Positions 43,422 to 54,903 of a stretch of 64,000 bases of DNA are shown here, in pieces. This stretch comes from Manihot esculenta. Its lineage: Eukaryota; Streptophyta; Magnoliopsida; Malpighiales; Euphorbiaceae. Under the pieces are notes generated by a model that saw nothing but the letters and a program-made list of their open reading frames with translations, was not told the DNA's origin and made no database searches. The stretch is taken from contig NC_035161.2 of the NCBI RefSeq assembly GCF_001659605.2, positions 124,001-188,000 on the forward strand, read 5' to 3'. A program made the translations under genes and the position numbers. The first letter of the stretch is position 1. Each line of letters starts with the position of its first letter.

Positions 43422-44585
43422 ATGGACGAGGCAAGTACACCTTTTCTCCTTGCAGAACTTTATGAACAAATCGCTGCTGCAAGAAGTTTTATTATAGACT
43501 AAGCTGAACAAGCTCTTGAAGTACGTCCATGTTGGGGAGACCAACCAAATTATGGCTATAAAGGGGCTAACTACTACAAAGACTATCAAGCCCAAGAAAT
43601 ACCTCAAGATCCCAGAACTAATTTTCGTAAGATGTTGGAAACTTTGCACAATTTCCAACAGGAAGTGGATCAAGTAGCCGCCAAATGGAGAGAAGACATG
43701 GTAAGAAAAGAGGAAGAGCGTGAAGCTGATGAAAGATGGCAAGTGCTAGAACGAGTTGCTGAAGAAACACAACCAGAACACTGTTTGTCCCAACAAACAG
43801 ATCAAACAGAACTTGTTGATAATTCAAATATCATTGATTGTTTGAGCAAAGATAATTTTGATATAAAAGATGATATTCTAACCAATGATTCATGCAGGGA
43901 GGCTAGCCAAGAAGATGATGAAAGTCAGGAAGAACCAAAATTGAAAGAAACTGACTGTTGCATCCAATAGGTGGACTGCAGCCATGCGCAGAATGAACAG
44001 AAGCAGATCGCACCACTTCAGCTTGGTGCGCAGATCAACCTTGCGCAAGACAGTCCTACAACACTTCCAATCGCACCTCTTCAGACCAATCTTGCGCAAA
44101 AAGGAGTACCTGAAAGCCTTTTAGATGCGTCCTTTCAGTTTCCATCGCAGATGAGCTCCTCCAATCCTCCCTTTCAGTCAGATCTTGCGCAGAAGGAGTA
44201 AATTGAAACCAATTCAGCCATAGATCTAATGCAACCAGCCCATGCCCACAAGGAACAAATGGTACTCCAAGCACCTAAACCAAAGGACCATGCGGATCAA
44301 TGCCTTCCCAAACCTCCGGATAAGGTAGAGTTTGTTTTGCCTGAATTAAGTACTAAATTGCAGCTAGCCATAGAGAAACATGAATTGGAGTTCAAAGTGC
44401 TTCCCAATCATCTCAAAAATGCAAACATAAGGGCTAGAGACACACCTCATCTGAAAGAAGAGAAGCTAATCATGTTGCTTCATGAGTACATGGAAAAAAT
44501 AAGATGGGTTTTGACTAAATCAAAAGGAGTGCTACACTTTTTGCTCAATGCAGTTGGGACTCTCTTCCCTTCTCCAATTACTTGA
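43422..44585 (+). pseudogene. Athila linker-derived reading frame of element E (388 codons, three stops)
   Basis: One frame runs from ATG 43422 (MDEASTP) to the stop at 44583, with in-frame stops at 43500 (TAA), 43968 (TAG) and 44199 (TAA) and no frameshift. The knuckle and the PYYNTYNPGW segment are lost, but the block LVDNSNIIDCLSKDNFDIKD is almost identical to C, as is the tail with VEFVLPELSTKLQ, LPNHLKNANIRA, LLHEYMEKIRW and GTLFPSPIT. A Q-, P- and A-rich stretch with repeated QIAPLQ-, NLAQK- and SDLAQK-like phrases takes the place of C's RPPN-containing part. The first two stops correspond to CAA and CAG in the C frame. Confidence 0.75.
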
Positions 44586-45588
44586 GCCTTGATCAAGTGG
44601 ATCGCACCATGCACACCACACCCAGGGGAGTACTCAGTTTCCTTTGTTCTTTTATGTTTCTTATACATTGAGGACAATGCATGATTTAGGTGTGGGGGTG
44701 CATATTTCTGAATTTTTACTTTTTGAGTTTATTTTTGCTTTGATTTTTAGTTTGCTTGCATTAGTTGAAATTTTTCATTTTTGCTTTCAATAACACACAC
44801 AGATAGCCACAGTTTTTTTTTATTATTTATTTTGTTTCCATTTTTGAGATGCTTTACTCATCATATGAACTATATTGGATGAGCTTTTCTTTCCATGACC
44901 CCATTGATGTGATGACTCTTTAAACTTATGTTGAATCAATTGCAGTGGGTTATATTCATGCTTGAGAATTGCCTTTTGAATTGAATCTTTGAGTTTGCCA
45001 TGGTGAAAAATATATTGATGACCCTCAATTGATTGAGAATAAATTAAAGTAGTGTGAATGAACTTAATGTGACTTGATTTAGCGATTGGTGTTGATTTGC
45101 CCAAATCATTAAGAGAAAGAAAATTCAGCAAAGGCAAAGACCTCAAAAGCACAAATTGAAAATTGTTCCAATAGTCAAAAGACTATGAACAAGGCAAGTA
45201 GCCACTTGGATAGGTGACCAACTGAAAAATAAAAACCTTCAAATCAAAAATAGGTTGGTGATCTTTTCAAGCAAGATCTAAAGTGCAAAAGTCTAAATAA
45301 AGTACTTCAAGGTAAGGGCAAGTCACTCTGAAAGCTAGAAAAAGTCTTATCTGAACAAAATGTGCATGTATGGTCTCTCTTGAGGAAAACAAATCCTAGC
45401 CATGGTAATTAAAGGGAAACAAGGAAAGAAGGTGAGTAATCTTCATGCATATATTCTTCACTGCAATGATTCAAAATAGGTGTCTAGAGTAAGAGCTTAA
45501 GTGGAAATAAGGATCAAGTAGCAAAGAAAGCTTATTTGACTATGTTTATTTGCATGAGGACAAGCAAAAGGCTAGGTGTGGGGGTATT
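44586..45588 (+). other. Conserved 3' non-coding region and polypurine tract, element E
   Basis: No gene in about 1 kb. Polypurine-like modules at 44668-44699 and about 45553-45588; the second abuts the LTR. The intervening DNA matches A, C and D, for example ACTTATGTTGAATCAATTGC, GCCATGGTGAAAAATATA and GTAGCCACTTGGATAGGTGA. Confidence 0.8.
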
Positions 45589-47503
45589 TGATAGAGCATA
45601 TTTTAGTCCATTTTATCATTATGTTCTTGATGTTTATTTACATCTTTTCTGCTTAATTTTGTGGTTTTAATTATGTTTTGCAGATATTAGGTGTAAAGAG
45701 ACAATCTGGAGAAAATGCTCTTAAAACTACCAAATAGTGCCAAATAAGGAAAGTTTCCAAATAAGGAAAGTTTTCAGAAAAGGAAAGTTTTCAAATGAGG
45801 AAAGTGCAGAAGCAAAAGCAAACAAGGAAAGCTCAGTCAGAAGATTATTTGAAATTCAAATCGCAGATCTTTCTTTCCTTGTTCAAAGATGTGCACACAC
45901 TGCATCAGTCATATCTTCCTATTTAGGCAGCAAGATCTCAAAAAGATGCTCTTCCTCTTCTGCATTCAATATTCAAATTTCAAAAGAGGCTCCACCTAAA
46001 AAGGAATGTATGGACAAGCATATCTTCCCCTTTGAAGATCAAAATTCGTGCATCCTTCCTATTCAGAAACAATCTGCACGCTTTCCTCTTCTGAGAGCCA
46101 TCTGCGCACCACCTTCCTCTTTTGCAACAACTTGGGCAGCAAGTTGCACATGGGCAGCATCTTGGGCAGCCTCTACACTAATTAGGAAGCAAGGTCAGCA
46201 TCTAAACTTATTTAGGAAGCACAATCTGCGCCTCCTTCCCTTTCTGAGACCAAACCGCGCGCACCAACTTCCTTCCGCAGTGCATTTTCGCGCAGCCTTC
46301 CTTCTGAAGCCGAAAAGCGCGATTCTTTCCTTTTCAGACACATCTTGGGCAGAAAATACCTCTTGGGCAATGAGTATGACCTAGGGCAACACTTTTCAAC
46401 TATAAAAAGCCACATAGGAAGCCTCTACAGGGCCCTTAAGCTCCCCTTGGGAGACACCTACGAAATTCACATCTCTTCTTCTACCTTTCTTCTTTTCTTT
46501 TATTTTTAGTTTTGTTTCAGCCATGAGAGGCTGAAATCTTTAATTCTAGTTGAGGATTGGTTGAAATTAAGGTTGTTTAATGGGTTGTGAGATCTGAACA
46601 TAAATTATTGTCTTTGGTTTTGTTCAATATTTATGCAATTGATGCTTTAATTATATGATTACTTTGTTGTTTTGATCAAATTGGCCACTTGATTTTAATT
46701 GCAAAGTTAATTGATTGTTAGTTGGGATTATTTTTAGTCCGTAATCGCTGGAAATATTCTGACCTTAGAACACTTGGGATAAAACCCAAGAAAATTGCAT
46801 GATCTAGCGTTATCTCCATATATTTGGGTAGCTAGGATTGGATCTCTCTATTTCTTTATGCAATTGACAATTGTTTTGATGCCTATGGCCCAAGGACGTT
46901 CCTTGGCAATTTGTAAATTAGTAATTAATTAGAGGACATTCCCTAATTAATTTAATCATAAGGAGAGACATGGTGGTGAGAAGCGTCTTCCACCCCCATA
47001 ACTAATCTATTGAACCAATCAAGATAATTTAAGTTTCAATGATCAACCCAAACAACCAAAGTGGATCCATATCTTCAAATAGGCTTTTCTCATATTGATT
47101 TACTCTTTTATTTTAAATATTTGCTTTCTATTATTACTCTCATTATTAGTTACTATAATCAATCTCAAACCCCCCCATTTTACTTACAGTTTAGTTGGTT
47201 TCAGTTTTATCTCGTTTTAGTTTATTTTGCTTTCCGTTTATTTCTCTTTCAGTTTTATCTCATTTCAGTTTTATCTCATTTAAGTTTATCTCGTTTTCAG
47301 TTTTATCTCGTTTCAGTTTATCTCGTTTTCAGTTTTCTTCTTTTGTAGTTTATTTTTATTTCAGTTTATTTTATTGGTCTTGATATGGAAAATAGGTAAG
47401 TCTTCAATTCCTTGTGGATTCGATCCTTTCACCATTATCTGCAGTTGTAAATTGTTGATAACCATAAAGGTTATTTTTGACCGGCTTCGACAACTGCGAG
47501 TCA
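45589..47503 (+). repeat. 3' LTR of element E
   Basis: Same length as the left copy, about 98 percent identical by eye, ending GCGAGTCA before the ACAAC duplicate. Hairpin at 46515-46536. Confidence 0.93.
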
Positions 47504-47970
47504 ACAACCCACCTTTTTTACTTTGCTTTGTCATTCTTGCATGCATAATTAGGTGACACATCATCTTTTAACTTTTCATATTTATACTTTGACCTACTAA
47601 ACTCTTTACCATGTTTCAATTTAGTTTTCAAACTTTCAATAATCATAGATTGACCTACTAAACTATACATTTAGCCTTTAGAAGTCCTTTTTACTTAAGC
47701 AAGCATGACGGATTTAATCAAGCACCTAAAGCAAGCACGTCGGGAAACCCTAAGCACCTCCCGAAAATGACTCGTTCCCGACTTGCTAATCACATTGTCT
47801 ACTTTATTTCTGTATACATCCGTTTCTATATTTGAGTTTTCTATGATTCAATTATTAGCATATTAGAGTTAAGCTAGCATCTCCCCTAATGCCACTTACT
47901 CTAGTAGTGAAATAGCCTAACTCATACCTAATGATGGCACCACTCTAGCTATGGGTTTGAGGATGTTACA
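47504..47970 (-). mobile_element. Inverted F-family LTR (F'), part 3, with its true end
   Basis: Reverse complement of F 19538-20020; the end GAGGATGTTACA at 47959-47970 is the inverted TGTAACATCCTC start of F. The boundary with Athila 3' DNA at 47971 is sharp, showing that F' was inserted into element K. Confidence 0.88.
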
Positions 47971-48359
47971 AACTGGGTGTGGGTATCACAAATATGCACC
48001 TTCGTGTAAAAAAGTTGATGACTTTTTCAAGCAAGAATAAAGTGCATAAAGCTAAAAATGTGTTGGAATGGCGAGGGCAGATTATTCCAAAAGTTGTATA
48101 GTCAAACTAAACAAAATTTGTGCATGAATGGAAATATAAAATATCTCTCCTGAGGAAGGCAACTCTCAACCACTCTGGGTAAAAGGAAACAAGTAAAGAA
48201 GGGATAACCTTAGTGCATGTACACAACATTGTAATGTTTCAGTTTAGGAGTCTAGGGTGGTAAATTAAGTGGACAAGAGGATCAAGTAGAAAAGAGAGTT
48301 TTGATTGACTAGATTGTCTTATGCTTGAGGACAAGCAAGAAGTTAGGTGTGGGGATATT
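47971..48359 (+). other. 3' non-coding region of Athila element K, left-truncated by F'
   Basis: Starts within the block AACTGGGTGTGGGTATCAC..TATGCACCTTCG that in element A lies at about 7320 and in D near 61670. It ends in the polypurine tract TTAGGTGTGGGGATATT. The upstream part of K is not in the window, having been lost on the other side of F'. Confidence 0.8.
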
Positions 48360-49877
48360 TTATCAAACATAATTTAGACACATTTTTCCTACTGTTATTT
48401 GCACTAAATTAAATATTTTCTAGCTAATTTTATAATTTTTGTCATATTTTGCAGAAAAACATAAAGAAAAGAAGATTTGATGAAAAATGGCTTAAAAGTG
48501 TGGAAACTGACTTGACCGTGTGATTTGGGCAAACCTTCTAGTGTACTTCACAGAGCCAGAAGATTGCACAGAAACCCGAAACTGACCAGACCTGCAAACG
48601 GTGATTTGCCCAGAACGATGCCCAAATCAACTAGGCAAATCGTTAGATTGGCCAGAAGATTGCACAGAAACCCAAAACTATCCAAACTTACATAAACAGC
48701 TCTTAAATAGTGATTTGCCCAAAATGATTTGCCCAAATCAACTGGGCAAATTGACAGATTGCATAGAATCAATGACAGGCGGGAAAAATTCTAAATTTGA
48801 AAATTTAGAGACCTGGTCTTCAACTTAAAACCGCAGGACCCACTCTAGAATTTCCTCAAACATACGGCACAAAGTCTTCCTTAAATCAAAGAATTCTATT
48901 CATGAAGAAACACATTTAAGGAAGAAATCCAAAATCAAATCAAAGAAGAATTACTATTCTAAAAGGATTTTTGCTAGGGTTTTAATGCCTATTTAAGCAA
49001 ACATTAAGGGCAACCGTAGGGGGGATCGTATACTGGACAACACCGAATCTGCCTCTTCATCTCTTTTCTCTTTTGTATTTTCTTTGCAAGTCATGAGTAG
49101 CTAAATACTTTATTTCTAGTTAAAGTTAGGGAGAAATTTCAGTTTCTATATGAATTGAGAGATCTAAACTCCATTATTAATCTTTTATTCTTCAACATTT
49201 ATGCAAATTCTATTCTTCATATTATTATTGCTTTGTCATTGGATCAATAGGGTTCGTTGTTCTTAATTTCAAAGTAGTATATGGTTATTTTGAATGCTTG
49301 AAGTCCGTAATTGCTTAGGTTATTCAAACACATGTAACAATTAGTGTAACAACTAAGAAGTTGCATATTCTAACTCAAACTTAGTACGACACTAGTCAGT
49401 TAGAATTGGGTCTCTCTAATACTTAAGGCAGTTCATAAATTAAAATTTTAAAGACGTCCTTTGGGCGATTTATTGGCTAGGAATTAATTAATGAACGTTT
49501 TCAAATTAATTTAATACCTAAGGAGAGATTGGTTATGTGGAGCGTCTTCTATAACTATAACTGATTTATTGAAGTTCATAAAGGTATCTTTGTATCAATG
49601 ATCAATTTCCAAATTGAAATGGATCCCACACTTCAACTAGAGCTTGTTCTCATTGATTTTTTCCTCTTTTAATTATCACTTTCTTACATTACTTTAATCT
49701 TTATTTTAGTTCATCATCAAAATCCCCCCTTATTTTATTTTCATTGCTTATTTGACCTAGTCATTATTTGGAAAGTCATAGTATCAATTCCATGTGGATT
49801 CGATCCTATTATTAATATAGGTAATTTATATTTGTTTATATTTAATAGGTTATTTTTTGTAGCTTTGACATCCATCA
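48360..49877 (+). mobile_element. 3' LTR of Athila element K
   Basis: Starts TTATCAAACATAATTTAG (first G mutated) and ends ACATCCATCA, 1518 bp. It shares AGTCCGTAATTGCTTAGG, GGAGCGTCTTCTA and TCCATGTGGATTCGATCC with the other Athila LTRs. It carries a two-copy 96-bp direct repeat with GATTTGCCC motifs. It is followed by inverted Athila gag (M), its target. Confidence 0.82.
48556..48770 (+). repeat. Direct repeat of about 96 bp with GATTTGCCC / GGGCAAATC motifs in K LTR
   Basis: CCAGAAGATTGCACAGAAAC starts at 48556 and again at 48652. Each copy is followed by GTGATTTGCCC and CCCAAATCAACT.GGCAAAT, so each unit also contains an imperfect inverted repeat. Confidence 0.75.
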
Positions 49878-50277
49878 AGAGGGCAAGTAAAACAACCAAT
49901 CTTTAGCTGCATCTTCTAAAGAGAATGAAAAAGCACGTAATTTAATTTGCTCCTTGGTTACTCCTTGTGGTCTCATGCTTAGGAAAACAACATGAAATGT
50001 CTTGAGATATTTATAGGGATACTCATTTTTCTTCCCATTGAATTTGGATAGAATGTGTATCAGTCCAGACTTCAGTTCAAAGTCTACAGTAGAGGCGAGT
50101 AATTTATGCAAAGGGGCGCTTCGTCAATTAGTCTGTTGCTAATTCCCAAAGGTTCTTTCTTCAGCTATGAAGGGTTGGTTCCTTAATGGTGGTTCAAGAT
50201 AATTCACAACTGTTGGTGGTGATTCTTCTTCAATGGTCAGAGTATCTTCAGCTAATGTTTCTTCTCCAGTAATTAGT
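49878..50277 (-). pseudogene. Athila gag fragment M (reverse strand)
   Basis: The minus-strand frame from 50111 down reads FELKSGLIHIL, YLKTFHVVFLSMRPQG and FSLEDAAKDWLFYLPS, matching the capsid start in element D ([25 protein letters not shown]). The part 50112-50277 corresponds to the gag N-terminal region but has stops. It is cut on one side by the K LTR and on the other by LTR L. Remnant of an older element. Confidence 0.8.
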
Positions 50278-51006
50278 TGATGAGTTGCAAAACTCACAAT
50301 TTTTTCCTTATTTAATTCTATAATTTTGCTATTATTTTGGTATAAATATTCAAATTTTTACTTGAAATTTAATTTTGGACAGGTTTTTGAGCAGAAGTTG
50401 AGAAAAGGAACGAAAAGAGGCTGAATTAAAAGATTTTTGGACTAGAAGGTTATAACTTTGACCAAAGTTGTAGCCTAAGGCGATGGGGAGCTTCAGAAAG
50501 CACCACCTCAGTAGATTTTGCCACCTAGCAAGGATAGGATCATCTTCAAGTTGGATTAAGTTGAATAAAACACAACCAGATTAGGATAGGGATAAGATAA
50601 CAGTAGTAGAGTTTATTTTAAATTATTAAATTTTATCTTTTTGTGCCTATATAAAGGCTCCTAGAATTAAATCTAAATATCATATTCTCTCCTTTCCCCC
50701 TCCTCTTGGTGCCGCCGCCCCCTTCTTCTTCTCCATCCTCTTCTTTTCTTTTTCTTCTTCTTTTCTTCTTTGTCTTCTTAGTTGTTGCAATTTTATTATG
50801 GTCTTTAGAGACTAAATAATTATTTTCAGTTGAAGGTTGATATAAATTGAGGTTTTATTCAAGTTGTGAGGTTATGTACTTCAATTCTTTTCATCTTATT
50901 TTTATTTTCTATTAATTTCTAAATTCGAGAAACACTATCTCCATTGTTATTTTCTTGAGAATTTAAGAGCCCATTGAATCTCTTAGGAAGACAACATATT
51001 GCTTAT
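50278..51006 (+). mobile_element. Divergent Athila-like LTR L, right part lost at J
   Basis: Starts TGATGAGTTGCAAAAC, has a plus-strand TATA box CTATATAAAG at 50647-50656, a pyrimidine-rich stretch, a short hairpin TTTAG-AGA-CTAAA at 50804-50816, and TTCAGTTGAAGGTTG in the position where the other Athila LTRs have TCTAGTTGAAGATT. It has no good match to the other LTRs in U3. It stops where the J LTR begins; its right end is not identified. Confidence 0.6.
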
Positions 51007-54000
51007 TGATAAGCGGTTGTCGAAGCCGTCAAAAATAACCTATTATCAATCACAAATAAATTTGTAAATAGTGGCAATAGGGTCGAACCACAGGGAATTG
51101 ACACCAAGTATCTTCCTAATAATGACTAAGGCAAGTAATAACAAGTAAGTAAAAGAGGGGGGTTTGTTTTGATGAGTTAAAATCTAAAAGCAAAAGAGAA
51201 CAATAATTTAATTGAAAAGGAATTTCAATGAGAAAGAGATTCTAGCTGAAGTGTGAGTCTGATTCAGTTTGTTTAGAATTGATCATTGATTATTAAAGAC
51301 TCTTATTTGATTTCAATAAATCAGTTTTGGTTGTGGAAGACGCTTCTCACAATCCAAATTCCTCCTTAGTTCTAGTTTGATTAGGAAACGTTCGCTAATC
51401 AAACACTGATCAACAAGTTGCCAAGGAACGTCCTTGGGGCATTTAGCATCGAACAACCGTTGATCGCATTAAGACTTAGAGAAACCCAATTCTACCCTTG
51501 CCAACCGCGTGGTCAAGGCTAGGTTATGCAATTGATTATATTTATGTTCAAACAATTTAAGCAATTACGGACCTAAATCATTCAAACAATTTATCACTTA
51601 AGCAATTTAAAAGCAATGGGCCCTTATTGATTCTAAAAGCAAAGTAATAATTAAAAAGATCAGATTGCATAAATATTGAAATAAACAAGAGTTCAACAAT
51701 GGAGTATTAAACCTCCCAATTCATCACAAATCTGAATATTCTCAACTTCAACTAGAAAAGATGAAAATTAGCCACACATGGTAGACTAAATACACAAAAG
51801 ATGAAAAAGAAAAGAAAAGGGAAGAAGCTGCAGAACTTCTGGAGAGTTTCTGACGAGTTGAGTTGCTGATCAGAAGATGATTTTGCTGGTTTTGAGGCTC
51901 TCTTTTTATAGCTGCAGAATTTCATCCATCTAGGGTTTCAAAATCCCTTTTTGATTTGGTGTTTGACTCCTCTTATGATGTTGAATTTAATTGCAATTGG
52001 AATTCCTTGGATGAGAAGCTCTTTCGTGGCTCTTGGTTTTATGTTGGTAGTGATTGGGTTGGTGTAATACCCGGCTAGACTCCGGTATCGGAATTCCTAC
52101 CGTCCGGTGGAATCTCGGATGTCGGAAACCTCTAGAAGGGGAAAACCATGTTTTATGAAATGTTTTTAAGGTATTTTATGTTTTAAGTAAAAAGGAAAAT
52201 GAGTTTTGAATGAAAAAGGCCTAAGGAGGTTTTACCAGGTTCGGCCGCCGAAAGTTAAGTTCGGCCGCCGAAAATGGATAGGTTTTGGGGAGCGCCTTTG
52301 GCCCCCGAAAGCCTTGTTTGAAACCAAGTTTCTGCCCTTTGGCAGAAACCAGGTTCGGCAGCCGAAGGGACTTTCGGCCGCCGAACCAGCTTGGGAGGCA
52401 GCTTTAGGCTGCCGAAGCCTGCCCCCGAAAGTTGGAGTTTCGGATCTGTCCGAGACTTTCGGCCGCCGAAGGTGCCGCCGAACATGCATGAGTTTCGTCT
52501 CTGTCTGGGAGTTTCGGCCGCCGAAGGTGCCGCCGAACCTGCCTGACTTTCGGCTCTGGAGGGACTTTCGGCCGCCGAAGGTGCCGCCGAAAGTGCCCTG
52601 CCCAGCCTTTTCTTGCATGTTTTCTAGGGATGTTTTGAGGTGTTTTTAGGAGGTTTTTGGGGGTATGTTTAGAGTTATGTTCTTGTTGTTTGGTGCCTCA
52701 TTTGAGTCCACCTGTGTAGGTTCGGACCCGAGGAACCGAGACCCCCGGTTGTGAGATAGTCGTTCAGAGTTCGTTGTTAAAGCTTCAGTCACCAGGTGAG
52801 TGGAACAACCTCTTAAGTTTTAAAGTAAAGTAAATGAATAAATGAATGAATCATAAAGCATTGCCCATGCATCATTATGCCATGCAATATTTCAGGATGT
52901 TTGCATTAGAATTCACGAATATGCTGCATTGCATAAATTGATGTTGATGTGGATGGTTGTTGGGTGATCCATAGTCTTCTGAGGTTATGTTATGATGATA
53001 TGATATGGAAGACCAGCGAGGCCCATTCTACGCCCCTGGCACTATGTAAGAGAAAGACCAGCGAGGCCCATTCTACGCCCCTGGCATTTGGAGATGTTGA
53101 GGACTAATGGTGACAATACCATCCTTTATGTGATTAGCTGTGATGTGTTGCATTTCATGAAAGCATGAATAAGAAAAGAAAGAAAAAAGTTAAATAATAA
53201 TATACCTAAAAATGGAGGAACAATAATAATAATAAAATGAATAATAATATACCTAAAAATGGAGGAATTAAAGCAAATGTTTTTAGTTTCTGCTCATTGG
53301 GCTTTATAGCTCACCCCCTCTCCCCTAACCCCAGTCTTGCAGGTGCAGAGTAGATAGAGAAGTCAGCAGAGTAAGAGAAGTTTATGTAATAGCTTAGCTG
53401 TGGACATGGTTTGTTGTAAATGTAAAAGTATGAGATGTAATGTAATGTAAGTTTGATAATGTGCTTGACTAGAGTCTGTTGTATTCCCTGTACACATGGT
53501 CTTGTATGAGATATAATGTTTTTATGATGCCTATGTAATCCAAGCCTATGTTATGTTATGTTACCCCATTGGAGTATTTGATGAGAACTCCAATGAGAGG
53601 TTTATGTTATGTTTGTGCATGCACAGGCTAGGCTTGGCAAAGAAATGTTTGAATGAAAGAAAAGTTTTTAATTTTTATGTATGTTGTTGACCATGTATGG
53701 GATTAAACAGGTTCACAGGATGTATGTTTGGCTTGCTACGGGTTCTGGCGGCCTTAAGCCGACCTGAATCCTAGCGCCGGTAGCGGTCCGGTTTCCGGGT
53801 CGTTACAGATGGATTTGGACTTCTGAAAATTTGGATTTCTGTTTTCTGCCCAATTTCCCGCTCTTCTGTCAGTTTCTGCTGTCAAAGTGATTTGCCTGGT
53901 GATTTGAGTGTTTTGGGCAAATCACTGACCCAATCACTTTTCTGTGAGTCAGTCCTCTCTGCCTCTGCGAGTGATTTGCCCAGTTTCTTCGAGTGTCGTG

Positions 54001-54245
54001 GGCAAATCACTGCCCATATCACTTTTGCCTGTTGCCTACAGTTTTCTGCTTCAGCTTGATCTGGGCAGATCACTGGGCAAATCACTGACCCAATCACTTT
54101 TCTGTCAATTTTTTGCACTTTTTCTCCAATTTTCCAAATTCTTCCTTTTCTGTAAAAACAAGATAAAAACCATAAATTAACCAAAAAAATGTGTAAATAA
54201 ACAATAATAATTATGATAAAAATGTGGCTAAATTGTGCTTGATCA
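51007..54245 (-). mobile_element. 3' LTR of Athila element J (reverse strand), split by solo LTR I
   Basis: On the minus strand TGATCAAGCACAATTTAG to GACAACCGCTTATCA. It is about 1490 bp after removing I and its duplicate. It shares GGTTATTTTTGACGG, CGTAATTGCTTAAATTG and the C-tract with the other Athila LTRs. Repeated GTGATTTGCCC and GGGCAAATCAC at 53885-54110 resemble those of K, its closest relative here. Confidence 0.85.
52063..53807 (+). mobile_element. Solo Tekay LTR I
   Basis: TGTAATACCCGGCTAGACTC to GGGTCGTTACA, 1745 bp, with no primer site or coding region. Flanks GTTGG (52058-52062) and GATGG (53808-53812) match at four of five bases. It has the densest GCC-motif clusters of the window (52238-52290 and 52345-52600), which create the 147-codon and 128-codon open frames there, and a two-copy version of the LTR minisatellite near 53008-53090. 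Confidence 0.88.
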
Positions 54246-54903
54246 AATACCCCCACACCTAGCTTTTTGCTTGTCCTCAAGCAACAAATAACTTAGTCAA
54301 TCAAGCTCCTTTTCCTTTTGAGCCTAAGTACCACTTAATCAGCCCCCCCTAGACTCCTAAATTGAAGTATCACAGTATAGAATACATGCACTAAGGTCAT
54401 CCTCTCCTTTCCTTGTTTCCTTTCACCTACCATGGTCAAGAGAAAGGTTTTTGTCTCAATCGTGCTTATTCCTTTATGTTAGGTTTAATGCAACCCCTAG
54501 GAGTGACTTGCCACCTTCTCTCTTTCTCCTTTTTATTTAATTTTTATTTTTATTTTCAGCAGCACTTATTCTTATCCTTGCCTGAAAAAGTCACTAACCT
54601 TTTTACGCGATTGTGTACATGGGTGATACACCCCCGGTTACTCAGTTAGTCACTTGTTCAAGTGGCTACTAGCTCTGTTCATAGTCTAGACCATCAAAAC
54701 TTATTTGCTTGAAAAAGTTACTGACCTTTTTACGCGATTGTGTACATGGGTGATACACCCCCGGTTACTCAGTCAGTCACTTCTCCAAGTGGCTATTAGG
54801 CTCAGTTCATAGTCTTAGACCATTGGAACAGGTTTACGATTTGTGCTTTATGCTGGTTTTTCATGATAGTTTGGGCAAATCAGCTCTTAGGGAGTTACAC
54901 TAA
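54246..54903 (-). other. Polypurine tract and 3' non-coding region of element J, cut by D
   Basis: On the minus strand GCTAGGTGTGGGGGTATT (54246-54263) abuts the J LTR, preceded by the conserved Athila 3' region. A tandem duplication is present at 54581-54833. Element D starts at 54904; 54899-54903 (ACTAA) should be its target duplicate. Confidence 0.82.
54581..54833 (-). repeat. Tandem duplication of about 127 bp in J 3' region
   Basis: Two copies start near 54581 and 54707. Each contains CTTTTTACGCGATTGTGTAC, GGGTGATACACCCCCGGTTA and AAGTGGCTA, the last being the block that reads TAGCCACTT on the sense strand in A, C, D and E, where it is single. Confidence 0.85.

Larger units (their letters stand above)
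41377..47503 (+). mobile_element. Non-autonomous Athila-derived element E, TSD ACAAC
   Basis: Two 1915-bp LTRs, a 2.3-kb interior, and ACAAC at 41372-41376 and 47504-47508. The interior has a perfect tRNA-Asp primer site, a single frame broken by three stops, the conserved 3' non-coding DNA and a polypurine tract; no enzyme domains. About 35 LTR differences by eye (near 2 percent) put it between A and C in age. It sits in the inverted LTR F'. Confidence 0.94.

Noticed and set aside
52206..52649. 147-codon and antisense 128-codon frames in solo LTR I, and similar ones at 890-1351, 25936-26388, 31933-32175 and 40134-40586
   Set aside because: They arise from the GC-rich motif TTCGGCCGCCGAA, which is open in several frames on both strands (RPPK, FGRRK, SAAEP), not from coding.
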